NCBI RefSeq assembly: GCF_014192395.1
Contig: NZ_JACHXW010000018.1
Coordinates: 1-64,000 of the forward strand
Length of the DNA: 64,000 bases
DNA from: Paenibacillus endophyticus
GTDB lineage: Bacteria > Bacillota > Bacilli > Paenibacillales > Paenibacillaceae
Direction of reading: 5' to 3'
Below the pieces are notes generated by a model. That model was not told where the DNA came from, did no database searches, and saw only the letters and a program-made list of their open reading frames with translations. Made by a program: the position numbers and the translations under genes. Positions within the stretch are counted from its first letter, which is position 1, and every line of letters starts with the position of its first letter. Positions 44,864 to 53,332 of the stretch are shown here, piece after piece.

Positions 44864-45607
44864 ATGGCATTTCCTTTAATTACGGCACATACCGGCTGCA
44901 TGGGCGAGCCGGACAATACGGCTGGCTCTGCCCTTGCTGGAATCGCACTTGGGGCCGACATTGTCGAGGATGATATTCGCATTACGCGCGATGGCGTTCC
45001 CGTGCTGTTCCATGACGAATGGGTATCGCTGAAGGATGGTAATCGGATGGGCATCTCATTATCCACCTACGACGAGCTTCGCCATTTGGACATTATTCCG
45101 GCGCATGCCGCAGGCAGCCAGACGATCCGCCTCGCAGCGCTCGACGAGCTGCTTGCAATCGTTCGCAGCGCCGGCTGCCATGTGAATCTGGATATCAAAG
45201 TAGACGAAGCTATCGCCCCAACAGCCGCCGCCGTGCGCAAATTCGGGCTGGAAAAGCGAGCTTTCCTGAGCGGCTGCGGCGCGAACCGGGCGCTTCTGGC
45301 GAGAGCCGAGGCACCTTGGCTTCCGAGACTGCTTAATGCCGACGCAGATTTGTTCGATGCCGTGGCGTATTCCGAGGCTGTGAAGCGGACAATCGAGGAT
45401 GCGGTGGCCGCAGCCTGCTTCGGAATCAACATCCAGCACCGCCACGTTCGGGAAGAGCTGCTCGCCTCTGCTAGTGACTGCGGACTGTTCATCTATACGT
45501 GGACGGTCAACGAATCGGAGCAGATAGCGGCCTTGGCCGCGAGCGGTGTCCGCTCGATTACGACCCGTCGCGTAGACTTGGCGATGGGGCTCAAGACGGC
45601 CCGTTGA
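44864..45607 (+). CDS. Glycerophosphodiester phosphodiesterase family protein
   Basis: 247 residues, cytosolic GDPD-type TIM barrel. The metal and acid/base residues are readable in ITAHTGCMGEPDNT, GADIVEDDIRIT and VPVLFHDEW. The usual AHRG motif reads AHTG here, replacing the phosphate-binding Arg, and PENT reads PDNT; the substrate may therefore differ from glycerophosphodiesters. The ATG at 44864 follows GAGGAGTG; the in-frame extension to 44789 has no ribosome site. It begins a set of phosphoesterase and glycosidase genes sharing AACCGG-type sites. Confidence 0.83.
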   Translation: MAFPLITAHTGCMGEPDNTAGSALAGIALGADIVEDDIRITRDGVPVLFHDEWVSLKDGNRMGISLSTYDELRHLDIIPAHAAGSQTIRLAALDELLAIVRSAGCHVNLDIKVDEAIAPTAAAVRKFGLEKRAFLSGCGANRALLARAEAPWLPRLLNADADLFDAVAYSEAVKRTIEDAVAAACFGINIQHRHVREELLASASDCGLFIYTWTVNESEQIAALAASGVRSITTRRVDLAMGLKTAR

Positions 45608-45633
45608 AAATGAGCGCTAGCATTGGAGTGCTT

Positions 45634-45684
45634 AACCGGTGACATTGCTGCAACCGGCGTGTCATACCATTAACCGGTATACAT
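45634..45684. promoter_or_regulatory. Three AACCGG-type half-sites
   Basis: TTAACCGGTGAC, CAACCGGCGTG and TTAACCGGTATAC occur within about 50 bases upstream of the phosphoesterase gene at 45724. The core is shared with the perfect AAACCGGTTT palindromes at 47090, 51126 and 51190. Confidence 0.45.
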
Positions 45685-45723
45685 GCTGCTTATACGTCAA
45701 TAAAAGATGAAGGGGACAAGGAA

Positions 45724-46785
45724 ATGGGTGACATCGAGGAAATCTATTCGAATTTGTTAGACATAGCCGTGCAAGAACTATCTGCCTGCTTGACCGATGA
45801 TACGTTGAATTTTGTTTTTATTACTGACCTGCATCATCGAAAAGGCGGCAATATGCTGCGCTCAGCAACTATGATTCAGCAAGTAGCGAGCCTGCTGCCA
45901 CTCGACTTTATTGTTTGCGGAGGCGATATCAGCATTAATGGTCCGAAGTCCGAGGTTATAGCCGCCCAGAAGGAAATCGTCGAAGCGCTGGCAGCTTCGG
46001 ATGCCCCTCTCCTTATGGTGAAAGGAAATCATGACGACAACTCAATCTATGACTACGAGCTTCACAGCGGAAGCGCGGCAAATGTCGTGTACCCGGATGA
46101 ATCTCGCGGGATTACGCTCGCACCGGTTCAGGGGAAGGCCAAATTTAATCGCAATCATCCGTCCGGTTTATATTATTATATGGACTTCCCTGATAAGAAA
46201 ACGAGAGTAATCGTACTGGATTGCACCGATATTCCATACACGCATACCGATAATGGGACGTTAACGTATAATGGTCAATGGGATTATGCATTTTCCAATA
46301 GCCAAATGAATTGGCTTGCGGACGAAGCGCTTGCGCTAGTGGGTAAAGCTGGCTGGCGAGTTCTGCTCGCGTCACATATTGCCATTACACAGGACGGCAT
46401 ATTCGGAGCTGACCATTCGGTGCGCAACGGCAGCGCGCTTTGGGGAATTGTAAAAGCTTTTCGTGAAGGGAATTGCTTCAGTTCGGAAGGTGGAGAAGGG
46501 GATTTCACTTACCAAGTGGCTGCCGATTTCTCTGAACAAGGCAAGGGAACGGTGTTAAGCTGCTTGTTCGGGCATGTCCATCATGACCAAATCGTGTTTA
46601 GGGATGAAATTCCAATGGTTTCATCGCTAAACGCATGTACGCATAAAGAGTTTGCGGATTCTCCTGAACGCGAGGAAGGCACTGGCTCAGAGGCTGCTTT
46701 TGACATCATGGCCGTCGACTTTGAACAGTCTCGCATAAAGGCTTACAGGGTAGGAGCGGGACAGCACCGCATGATAGACTATTAA
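45724..46785 (+). CDS. Calcineurin-like metallophosphoesterase
   Basis: 353 residues. Motifs in order: FITDLHH (D-x-H), VCGGDIS (GD), VKGNHDDN (GNHD), SHIAITQDG and a GHVHHD at the C-terminal side, the full two-metal site of the family. No signal peptide. Related proteins are cyclic-nucleotide, lipid or sugar phosphodiesterases. Ribosome site AAGGGGAC. It sits between a GDPD-type gene and a GH38-like gene with shared operator-like sites, so a phosphorylated sugar substrate is possible. Confidence 0.88.
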   Translation: MGDIEEIYSNLLDIAVQELSACLTDDTLNFVFITDLHHRKGGNMLRSATMIQQVASLLPLDFIVCGGDISINGPKSEVIAAQKEIVEALAASDAPLLMVKGNHDDNSIYDYELHSGSAANVVYPDESRGITLAPVQGKAKFNRNHPSGLYYYMDFPDKKTRVIVLDCTDIPYTHTDNGTLTYNGQWDYAFSNSQMNWLADEALALVGKAGWRVLLASHIAITQDGIFGADHSVRNGSALWGIVKAFREGNCFSSEGGEGDFTYQVAADFSEQGKGTVLSCLFGHVHHDQIVFRDEIPMVSSLNACTHKEFADSPEREEGTGSEAAFDIMAVDFEQSRIKAYRVGAGQHRMIDY

Positions 46786-46830
46786 ATACAGCGTGCGTGT
46801 GGTGGCGTTACCGATTTAAAAGCGCTTCAT

Positions 46831-47131
46831 ATGGGAAATGTCATGCTTTACGACACGGAGAAAAGGGCACGCTGGCGAATCGAACCGTACAACGAGGATG
46901 ATGGATATTTGGTTCGTTCAGCATCTTTGGAAGCATTTTTTTTGGGCAGGATCTTGTTTATTTGCGAAAACAAGCTTATCCTACGATGTAGGAAGTGGCT
47001 TTGTTCTGCATGATTTTTACGAAGCCTCACGTCCAAGAGAGACTTATGGCAGAGTCTTCCAAGTCAACGGGAGCGAACTTGGACAAATTTTAAACCGGTT
47101 TAATAAATGGGTCGGCTTCGTTCCGGACTAA
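46831..47131 (+). pseudogene. Possible decayed small gene
   Basis: No single frame spans the segment. One frame gives plausible sequence from 46831 (GNVMLYDTEKRARWRIEPYN), another continues near 46940 (GQDLVYLRKQAYPTM) to a stop, and a third runs from about 46985 (GSGFVLHDFYEASRPRETYG) to a TAA at 47131. This suggests a protein of about 100 residues broken by frameshifts. I do not recognise it. A LacI-type palindrome (47090) lies in its 3' end. It could also be chance. Confidence 0.35.
47090..47103. promoter_or_regulatory. LacI-type operator before GH38-like gene
   Basis: TTAAACCGGTTTAA, a perfect palindrome centred on CG, 61 bases before the start at 47164. Identical to the sites at 51126 and 51190. 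Confidence 0.72.
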
Positions 47132-47163
47132 GAAATGAAGAACATTGGAGGTAGATAAACAGC

Positions 47164-49278
47164 ATGGGGAAAATCAAGAAAGTACATGTCATTTTTAAAA
47201 CGCATCTGGATATCGGTTTCACGCATTTGGCCGAGCATGTCATTAAGCAGTACATGGAGGAATACATTCCGAAAGCCATCGAGCTGTCAGAAAAGCTGGA
47301 AACGGCAGGCGGAAGCGAACGCTTTGTATGGACCACGGGCTCGTGGCTCATCCACCATTATCTCGAAGCGGCTTCCCCCGAGGGAATAAAACGGATGGAG
47401 AACGCGATTGCCAAGGGGCATATCGCTTGGCACGGATTGCCTTTTACGACGCATACGGAGCTTATGGATCCCGAGCTGTTGAGCTTCGGGATATCGTTAA
47501 GCCAAGAGCTGGACGCGCGTTTTGGCAAAACGACGATTGCTGCCAAAATGACCGATGTGCCTGGGCATACGCTTGGCATGGTTCCTCATATGCAGCAAGC
47601 TGGCTTGCGCTACCTTCACTTAGGCGTCAATCCGGCTTCGAAGCGCCCTGACGTGCCTCGTCTGTTCCGATGGCAGGCGGATGACGGCTCGGAAATCATC
47701 GTTAACTATGCAGGTACATATGGCGAAGCGCTGGAGCTGGACGAGCTGGACGAAGTACTCGTATTCGCGCATACAGGCGACAATTGCGGCCCGCCTAGCA
47801 CGGCAGAGATTCGCGAGCAGTTCGAACAGTTTCGCAACGCGTATCCCGGCGCTGAAGTCGTCGCTTCGACGATGGATGCATTCGCCGAGCGTTTGCTTGC
47901 GGTAAGCGGGAGCTTGCCTGTCGTACGCGAAGAGCTGGGCGATACTTGGATTCACGGGGCTGGCACGGACCCGATGAAGCTTGCCCGTTACCGGGAACTG
48001 CTCCGCCTGCGCAAGGATTGGCTGGCACAGGGACGGATGAAGGTATCTGATTTGGAATACAAAGAGATGAGCAAGGCGCTCATGCTCGTTGCCGAGCATA
48101 CGTGGGGACTGGATGTAAAGAAATGGCTTCCCGATTTCCGAAACTACTCCAAAGCGGATTTCAACGAGGCAAGGGGCATAGACATTGTGAACCTTGAAGA
48201 CATGCCTGCGAAATTCGGTTATATCGGCGCGTTTGCCATGGATGAGTTCGACCGGCATTCCAGCGATCTGTTCTCAGCAGAGCAAAGCGTACGCTCCTAC
48301 TCGATGATCGAGAGCTCTTGGAAGGAACAGCGGCAGTATGTCGATCAGGCTGTCGCATATCTGGAGAATGACAAGCAGCAGGAAGCAATGCGTGCACTGG
48401 AGCAGTTAATTCCTTCGAAGACGGATGTATCGGGATTGGAGCAGCGCAACATTCGCCAGACGTATTCCAGCGGAGGCTATGAGCTGGCATTCGGTGAAAA
48501 CGGAGCGCTGATCCGTTTAACGGACAGCAATGGCAAGGAGTGGGTAGACGAGAACCATCCGTTTGGCGCTTATGCGTACGAGAATTTCGGTACGGACGAT
48601 TATGGACGTTATTTCCGCACTTATATGCAGAATTTGCCGATCACGCATCCATGGGCGGATGCGGATTTCAGCAAGCCAGGCTTTGAGTTTGTTAGACCGC
48701 TTCCAAGCAACCAGGTATTCCATCCACAAGTAATTGATATGCGGTGGCGCGGAGGCGAAGCTGTCGAACGCTACACGCTTCGGCTTCGTATGCCTGAGCA
48801 GGCCTATGAACAATACGGTGCGCCGAAAGAATTGGAGCTTGAATATGCGTTTCATAAGGCAGGGGAAATCGACGTTTGTTTGCAGTGGTTCGACAAAGAC
48901 GCGAACCGTCTGCCAGAAGCAAGCTGGTTCGGCTGCGCGCTGAAGCTGGATAATCCAAACCTATGGACAATGGACAAGCTTGGATACGCGATTTCGCCGC
49001 TACGGGTCGTTAAGGACGGCAATCGCAATCTGCATGCGCTTCATAACGGTGTGGCCTATGAAGGCACGGATGGTTCAGCTGCAATTGTACCGCTTGACTC
49101 CGCACTTGCCGCTCCAGGCCAAAAAAGGCTGCTCCAATTCGACAATTCCTTTGTTTCACTGGATACGGGATGGCATTTCAATCTGCATAACAATATTTGG
49201 GGAACCAATTTTCCGATGTGGTATGGAGATGATGCGAAATTCCGGTTCCAGTTAAGGCTGTCTTCGAATCGGAAATAA
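47164..49278 (+). CDS. GH38-like glycoside hydrolase (DUF5054), alpha-mannosidase-like
   Basis: 704 residues, cytosolic. Starts with HVIFKTHLDIGFTHLAEHV; the H-x-D of GH38 zinc sites is H-L-D here. PGHTLGMVPHMQQAGLRYLHLGVNP and GDTWIHGAGTDPMKLARYRELLRLR are typical of the DUF5054 group. A C-terminal beta domain (about 430-704) completes the usual mannosidase layout. The catalytic nucleophile is not certain to me. Probably cleaves an imported oligosaccharide; operator 61 bases upstream links it to the Opp-type importer and LacI regulator. Confidence 0.85.
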   Translation: MGKIKKVHVIFKTHLDIGFTHLAEHVIKQYMEEYIPKAIELSEKLETAGGSERFVWTTGSWLIHHYLEAASPEGIKRMENAIAKGHIAWHGLPFTTHTELMDPELLSFGISLSQELDARFGKTTIAAKMTDVPGHTLGMVPHMQQAGLRYLHLGVNPASKRPDVPRLFRWQADDGSEIIVNYAGTYGEALELDELDEVLVFAHTGDNCGPPSTAEIREQFEQFRNAYPGAEVVASTMDAFAERLLAVSGSLPVVREELGDTWIHGAGTDPMKLARYRELLRLRKDWLAQGRMKVSDLEYKEMSKALMLVAEHTWGLDVKKWLPDFRNYSKADFNEARGIDIVNLEDMPAKFGYIGAFAMDEFDRHSSDLFSAEQSVRSYSMIESSWKEQRQYVDQAVAYLENDKQQEAMRALEQLIPSKTDVSGLEQRNIRQTYSSGGYELAFGENGALIRLTDSNGKEWVDENHPFGAYAYENFGTDDYGRYFRTYMQNLPITHPWADADFSKPGFEFVRPLPSNQVFHPQVIDMRWRGGEAVERYTLRLRMPEQAYEQYGAPKELELEYAFHKAGEIDVCLQWFDKDANRLPEASWFGCALKLDNPNLWTMDKLGYAISPLRVVKDGNRNLHALHNGVAYEGTDGSAAIVPLDSALAAPGQKRLLQFDNSFVSLDTGWHFNLHNNIWGTNFPMWYGDDAKFRFQLRLSSNRK

Positions 49279-49300
49279 GCATGTGTTTAACTGGAAAAAA

Positions 49301-49370
49301 ATACACCCCGTAGATGGATAGAGGATTAACCTGGCGGTTTTTCCACTGTCTAAGGCAGGGGTGTATCTTT
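49301..49370. terminator. Terminator-like inverted repeat between convergent genes
   Basis: ATACACCCC (49301-49309, after an A run) pairs with GGGGTGTAT (49358-49366, before CTTTT). The loop is unusually long at 48 bases. It can act in both directions. Confidence 0.65.
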
Positions 49371-49394
49371 TCGGAGACTAATCTTTTAGCAGTA

Positions 49395-50063
49395 TTAAAG
49401 CTTGGCGAGCAATGCTCTCATCCGAATAGGAATTTCCTTGGTCAGTTCTGACCACGGGACGAATGCGTCCGAAGCCCAATCAAAGGGAATGTAGTCAAAG
49501 CTAGGCTGGAAGCTAAATTCACGCAGATGCTTTTCGGCACGTTGATCGATTTCTTCGCCACTTTTGAACTGGCCGCCGAACATGGCAGGCTCCAGTACGC
49601 CGTCAATGCCAGCTTCTGATTGGCAGCAGCTATCGACATTAGGCAGCAATCGGAAAACGTCCTGTATGGGAATCATCGCATGCTTTCCAGGCTGAACGAA
49701 TAGCTTGACGCGCTTGTCGTCCGATAAATTGCTGCGATCCGGAAGCAAGCTAAGGAAATATCGGCCATGGAAGCTGGCCTCGCAGGAGGCAATCGCTCCT
49801 TCGTGATCGATGTACACCCACACATGCTCCAAATCGTAAATATGCTGGATGTCATAATCCCAATAGATCGCATATTCAATGACGGTGCGGATGCGGGTCG
49901 TATCGAATGTGATGAAACGGTCGAACGAGGGGGACGGCGCTGGGGCTTCGAATACGGAAACGCCAACACGAATGGGCAAGAACGGCTCAAGACGATCCAG
50001 GTATAGAAGGGGTGAAACCTGGAGCACCGTATCCCAGTGCGTCTGTAGAACGGAATTAGTCAT
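49395..50063 (-). CDS. Hypothetical protein
   Basis: 222 residues, cytosolic, no signal peptide or membrane segment. I do not recognise a named family. A conserved-looking centre reads YAIYWDYDIQHIYDLEHVWVYIDHEG, and the C-terminal third is aromatic rich (FQPSFDYIPFDWASDAFVPW). GGAGGC lies upstream of the ATG at 50063. It is divergent from the HAD gene with two AAGCGCT-type sites between them, so it likely belongs with the nearby carbohydrate set. Confidence 0.65.
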   Translation of the reverse strand: MTNSVLQTHWDTVLQVSPLLYLDRLEPFLPIRVGVSVFEAPAPSPSFDRFITFDTTRIRTVIEYAIYWDYDIQHIYDLEHVWVYIDHEGAIASCEASFHGRYFLSLLPDRSNLSDDKRVKLFVQPGKHAMIPIQDVFRLLPNVDSCCQSEAGIDGVLEPAMFGGQFKSGEEIDQRAEKHLREFSFQPSFDYIPFDWASDAFVPWSELTKEIPIRMRALLAKL

Positions 50064-50132
50064 GTTGGAAAAAGCCTCCTTAAATTAGGATTGATTTGCG
50101 CAGTCCATATATGTAATATATAGATTAAGCGC

Positions 50133-50177
50133 TTTACCTATCATTATATGATTATATTTGGTTATTTTGAAAGCGCT
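50133..50177. promoter_or_regulatory. Two cre-like AAGCGCT sites
   Basis: TAAGCGCTTTAC near 50131 and TGAAAGCGCTAATA near 50167 fit the cre family core, in the divergent region between the hypothetical protein and HAD genes. The rest of this 293-base gap shows no convincing gene. Confidence 0.5.
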
Positions 50178-50356
50178 AATATGAGCAGCACTCATTCGCG
50201 GATGGACCAAATGAACAAGCTGTCATTCCTTTTGCCGATCCATACCGTACAGAACACGGACAAGATCAAGCAAAGGATCGTCATGCAGCCGGAGCTGATC
50301 GTCATACAATCGACGAGCTCGCTGGCAAATTAATATGGGGGAAGGTTGTTTGACAC

Positions 50357-50884
50357 ATGGAGAAAAAATTAATCGTATTTTTGGACAGCGGCGACACCAT
50401 TATCGATGAATCAACGGAAGTAAGGGACGATGAGGGGATCGTGCTGAGCGCAGAGGTCATTCCAGGCGCTGACGTCATGGTCAAAACGTTGTACGACAAA
50501 GGCTATACGCTTGCGCTGGTCGCAGATGGCGATGCACAATCCTTCAAGAACGTATTCAAGCAGCACGGGCTCTATGATTATTTTACGACGATGATCTATT
50601 CTGAAACCGTGAAAGCTAGCAAGCCAAGTCCCCGTATGTTCAAAGCGGCCGTTGGCGCCTTGGATTTGTCAGAGGCGGATTACTCGCGCATCGTCATGAT
50701 CGGCAACAATTTGAGCCGCGATATGAAAGGCGCCAATGCGCTGGGCATTACGAGCATCTTCCAAAGCTGGACGACGCGCTACCCGCACTTGCCTGCAGAT
50801 AAGTCGGAGCGTCCTACCTACACGGTACGCGAACCGCTTGAGCTGGTGGCGTTAATCGAGCGGCTGAACGCTGAGCTTTCCTAG
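50357..50884 (+). CDS. HAD family hydrolase
   Basis: 175 residues, small haloacid-dehalogenase-type phosphatase. Motif I is FLDSGDT (nucleophile D10, with Gly rather than Asp at the second position, as in the D-x-G-x-T variant), motif II LVADGD, motif III KPSPRMF, motif IV MIGNNLSRDMKGA. Cap is minimal. ATG at 50357 is preceded by GGGGGAAGG. A terminator follows at 50929. Role may be dephosphorylating a sugar released by the adjacent enzymes (inference). Confidence 0.87.
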   Translation: MEKKLIVFLDSGDTIIDESTEVRDDEGIVLSAEVIPGADVMVKTLYDKGYTLALVADGDAQSFKNVFKQHGLYDYFTTMIYSETVKASKPSPRMFKAAVGALDLSEADYSRIVMIGNNLSRDMKGANALGITSIFQSWTTRYPHLPADKSERPTYTVREPLELVALIERLNAELS

Positions 50885-50928
50885 TCCGCACAGCGAAGTA
50901 TCGCCTTCATTCTAATTGAAAAAAATTA

Positions 50929-50957
50929 AGCCCTTCAGGCTGCCTGAAGGGCTATTT
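50929..50957 (+). terminator. Intrinsic terminator after HAD gene
   Basis: AGCCCTTCAGG (50929-50939) pairs perfectly with CCTGAAGGGCT (50943-50953), then ATTTC. Confidence 0.8.
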
Positions 50958-51051
50958 CTCTATCTCCGGCTGGTAAGCGGGAGAAGTTCTTCATGTGGCA
51001 ACGGTGGAAACAAGCGATCAAAAAAAATTTACAATTTCTTAACATTACCCC

Positions 51052-51080
51052 TTGCTTACATAAATTATCCAATGTATCAT
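51052..51080 (+). promoter_or_regulatory. Sigma-A-type promoter of the Opp-type operon
   Basis: TTGCTT (51052-51057), exactly 17 bases, then TATCAT (51075-51080). Transcription would start near 51087, inside the first cre-like site. Confidence 0.65.
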
Positions 51081-51084
51081 ACAA

Positions 51085-51125
51085 CTAAAGCGTTTACATT
51101 AAGCGCTTACATTTTAAACGCTTTA
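51085..51125. promoter_or_regulatory. Three adjacent cre-like sites
   Basis: CTAAAGCGTTTACA, TTAAGCGCTTAC and TAAACGCTTTA follow each other just after the promoter. Each has the CG-centred core of CcpA/LacI-family sites. Confidence 0.5.
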
Positions 51126-51139
51126 TTAAACCGGTTTAA
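51126..51139. promoter_or_regulatory. LacI-type operator 1 of the Opp-type operon
   Basis: TTAAACCGGTTTAA, perfect palindrome; with flanking A and T it extends to 16 bases (51125-51140). Confidence 0.75.
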
Positions 51140-51189
51140 TCACCACGAAATGTTCAGCATACATAACAGGGATACGGCACAATACCCTT

Positions 51190-51203
51190 TTAAACCGGTT
51201 TAA
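51190..51203. promoter_or_regulatory. LacI-type operator 2 of the Opp-type operon
   Basis: Second copy of TTAAACCGGTTTAA, 64 bases from the first, about six helical turns, which would allow looping by a tetrameric or paired repressor. Confidence 0.75.
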
Positions 51204-51271
51204 CACTATCTCTAGAAACAGAGCGGTTGTACAGATTCAAAAATGACTAATCAATTTTTGGAGGGGTTAAT

Positions 51272-53239
51272 TTGAAACGAAGCAAAATGATGTTGGTCTT
51301 ATTCGTTATGATCGCGATTATTGCAGCAGGGTGCACGAACAACAATTCAAGTCCGAGTGCAACGAACGAATCGAAGGAAAAGCCGACGGAAACAGCAGCG
51401 CCGGTAGACAACGCGCAAGCGGGAGCCAAGGAAGCCCCGGCGTTCGCCGCACTCGTCAAAGACGGCAAGCTGCCGAAGCTGGAAGATCGTATGCCTGTAG
51501 CGGCGGACATCAAAATCGAAGAGGTTGTTGATGAAATCGGCCAATACGGCGGCGAGTGGAAAATGCCTTGGAATGGCCCCTCCGACAAATGGGGAGTAGG
51601 CCAGCCGACAGAGGAAGCGCTCTTCCGTTTCAACAAAGAAGGCAATAAAGTCGAGCCAAACGTAGCTAAAGGCTATGAAGTGAACGACGATTCGACCGTG
51701 TTTACGATTCACCTTAGGGAAGGCATGAAGTGGTCGGACGGCGTGCCGTTCACAACGGAAGACGTCATCTTCTACTGGGAGCACATGCTGAAAAAAGAAA
51801 CGTTCGGCAAAAAAATCTATGACGCTTATTACTCGGTAGACCCGGTAAGCGGCGACAGAGCCTTGGCAGAAGTGAAGAAGGTCGATGACTACACCTTCAC
51901 CGTCACGCACAAATATCCAAGCGTTCAATTTTTGGAGCGTGTGGCCATCGACAACAAATGGTTTTTCGCGCCCAAGCATTTCCACGAAACGATTCTTCCC
52001 GAATTCGTAGGCGATGCAAAAACGCTGGAGATTACGAAATCATGGGGCTATGAGGATCCGAAAGTATTCCTAGTCGAAACCGGCTACTATGATTGGCTGC
52101 ACAAGGAAATTCCGACGATAAGGGCATGGATGCCGACAACCGATCCGAACAGCGACCAGTTCGTCATGGAGCGCAATCCATACTTCTGGAAGACGGATTC
52201 CGAGGGCAAGCAGCTTCCTTATATCGATCGCCTAGTGGCGACCAAAATCCAAGACCCGAGTCAAAAAGTGCTCGGAACATTGGCTGGCGACTACAACTTA
52301 GTTGTATTTGGCGCTAATGATTTCACGGTTCTGAAGGAAAATGAGAAAAAAGGCGACTACCGCATTATTCCTTGGACGCAGCCGGCATGGAGCAGCGCAG
52401 GCATTCAATTAAACCAAACGACGCCGGATCCGAATCTTCGGAAGCTGTTCCAAGATATCCGCTTCAGAGAAGCATTATCTATTGGGGTTAACCGCGTAGA
52501 AATTTCTGAGATCGTAACAAACGGATTGGGCGAGCCGATCCAAGCATCCGTACCGGAAGGCGTAATGGGCTATCAGGAGGGCTGGAAAGATCAATGGACG
52601 GAATTCAATCCGGAGCGGGCAAATCAGATTTTGGATGAGCTTGGCCTGACAAAACGCGATAAGGACAATTTCCGGCTAAATGCCGATGGCTCCGAACTGA
52701 CGTTGACCATAATAGAATCCAGTACGGATACGGCTGCATTCTTGGAGCTGTTGAAAAAGTATTTTGAAGACATGGGCTTGAAAACGAACCTGAAGGTTGT
52801 GGACGGCGGTACGCATTTCGATATGAAGTACGCCAATCAAATTCCAATCACGACCGAAAATATTTCAGTTGCCAACGTGGCGTTCCGTCCGGATGCGATC
52901 GTTCCGCTTCGGGTTATCACACCATGGTTCGGCCATTACGGCTTGTATACGCAATCAGGCGGGAAAGAAGGCGTGAAGCCGGAAGGCGACATTGCCTTGA
53001 TTCTTGAAAATTGGGAAAAAATCAAAGCGAGCAAAACGCAAGAGGAAATCGATCAATACAGCAATGAAATTATTAAGCTGCATATGAAAAATCAATGGGT
53101 AATCGGCTATGCTGGCCCTACGCCAACACTAATTGCCGCATCAAACAGCATTCACAATATCCCTACCGATATGGTATGGGCAGACGAATACCGTTCACTC
53201 GGTCAAGGACATCCATCGCAATTCTTCATTAAACAATAA
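51272..53239 (+). CDS. Oligopeptide/oligosaccharide ABC transporter binding lipoprotein (SBP family 5)
   Basis: 655 residues. Lipoprotein signal with C21 (IIAAGCTNN). The SBP family 5 core is clear: EPNVAKGYEVNDDSTVFTIHLREGMKWSDGVPFTTEDV, and a late FNPERANQILDELGL. Although Opp-like, many Paenibacillus members carry oligosaccharides. TTG start with GGAGGGG 6-8 bases upstream. First gene of a five-gene importer operon controlled by the LacI-type operators upstream; the presence of GH38-like and phosphoesterase genes suggests a glycan ligand. Confidence 0.93.
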   Translation: MKRSKMMLVLFVMIAIIAAGCTNNNSSPSATNESKEKPTETAAPVDNAQAGAKEAPAFAALVKDGKLPKLEDRMPVAADIKIEEVVDEIGQYGGEWKMPWNGPSDKWGVGQPTEEALFRFNKEGNKVEPNVAKGYEVNDDSTVFTIHLREGMKWSDGVPFTTEDVIFYWEHMLKKETFGKKIYDAYYSVDPVSGDRALAEVKKVDDYTFTVTHKYPSVQFLERVAIDNKWFFAPKHFHETILPEFVGDAKTLEITKSWGYEDPKVFLVETGYYDWLHKEIPTIRAWMPTTDPNSDQFVMERNPYFWKTDSEGKQLPYIDRLVATKIQDPSQKVLGTLAGDYNLVVFGANDFTVLKENEKKGDYRIIPWTQPAWSSAGIQLNQTTPDPNLRKLFQDIRFREALSIGVNRVEISEIVTNGLGEPIQASVPEGVMGYQEGWKDQWTEFNPERANQILDELGLTKRDKDNFRLNADGSELTLTIIESSTDTAAFLELLKKYFEDMGLKTNLKVVDGGTHFDMKYANQIPITTENISVANVAFRPDAIVPLRVITPWFGHYGLYTQSGGKEGVKPEGDIALILENWEKIKASKTQEEIDQYSNEIIKLHMKNQWVIGYAGPTPTLIAASNSIHNIPTDMVWADEYRSLGQGHPSQFFIKQ

Positions 53240-53332
53240 GTTGCAGCAATGTCAGCGGCAAAGGCGGGGAAGCTGCTTCCCTGCCTTTGCCGTACTAAGA
53301 TTCAGCTTGTAGCGGAGAGGGACGGATATGAG

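Larger units (their letters stand above)
50958..51271. promoter_or_regulatory. Control region of the Opp-type operon
   Basis: No gene. It holds a promoter (51052-51080), three cre-like sites in a row (51085-51125), two perfect LacI-type palindromes (51126-51139 and 51190-51203) and the ribosome site GGAGGGG at 51259. The operators lie downstream of the promoter, so they would block elongation or promoter escape. Confidence 0.7.

Noticed and set aside
50148..50333. 61-codon open frame between the hypothetical protein and HAD genes
   Set aside because: No ribosome site, overlaps the cre-like control region and shows no recognisable motif; at most a remnant.
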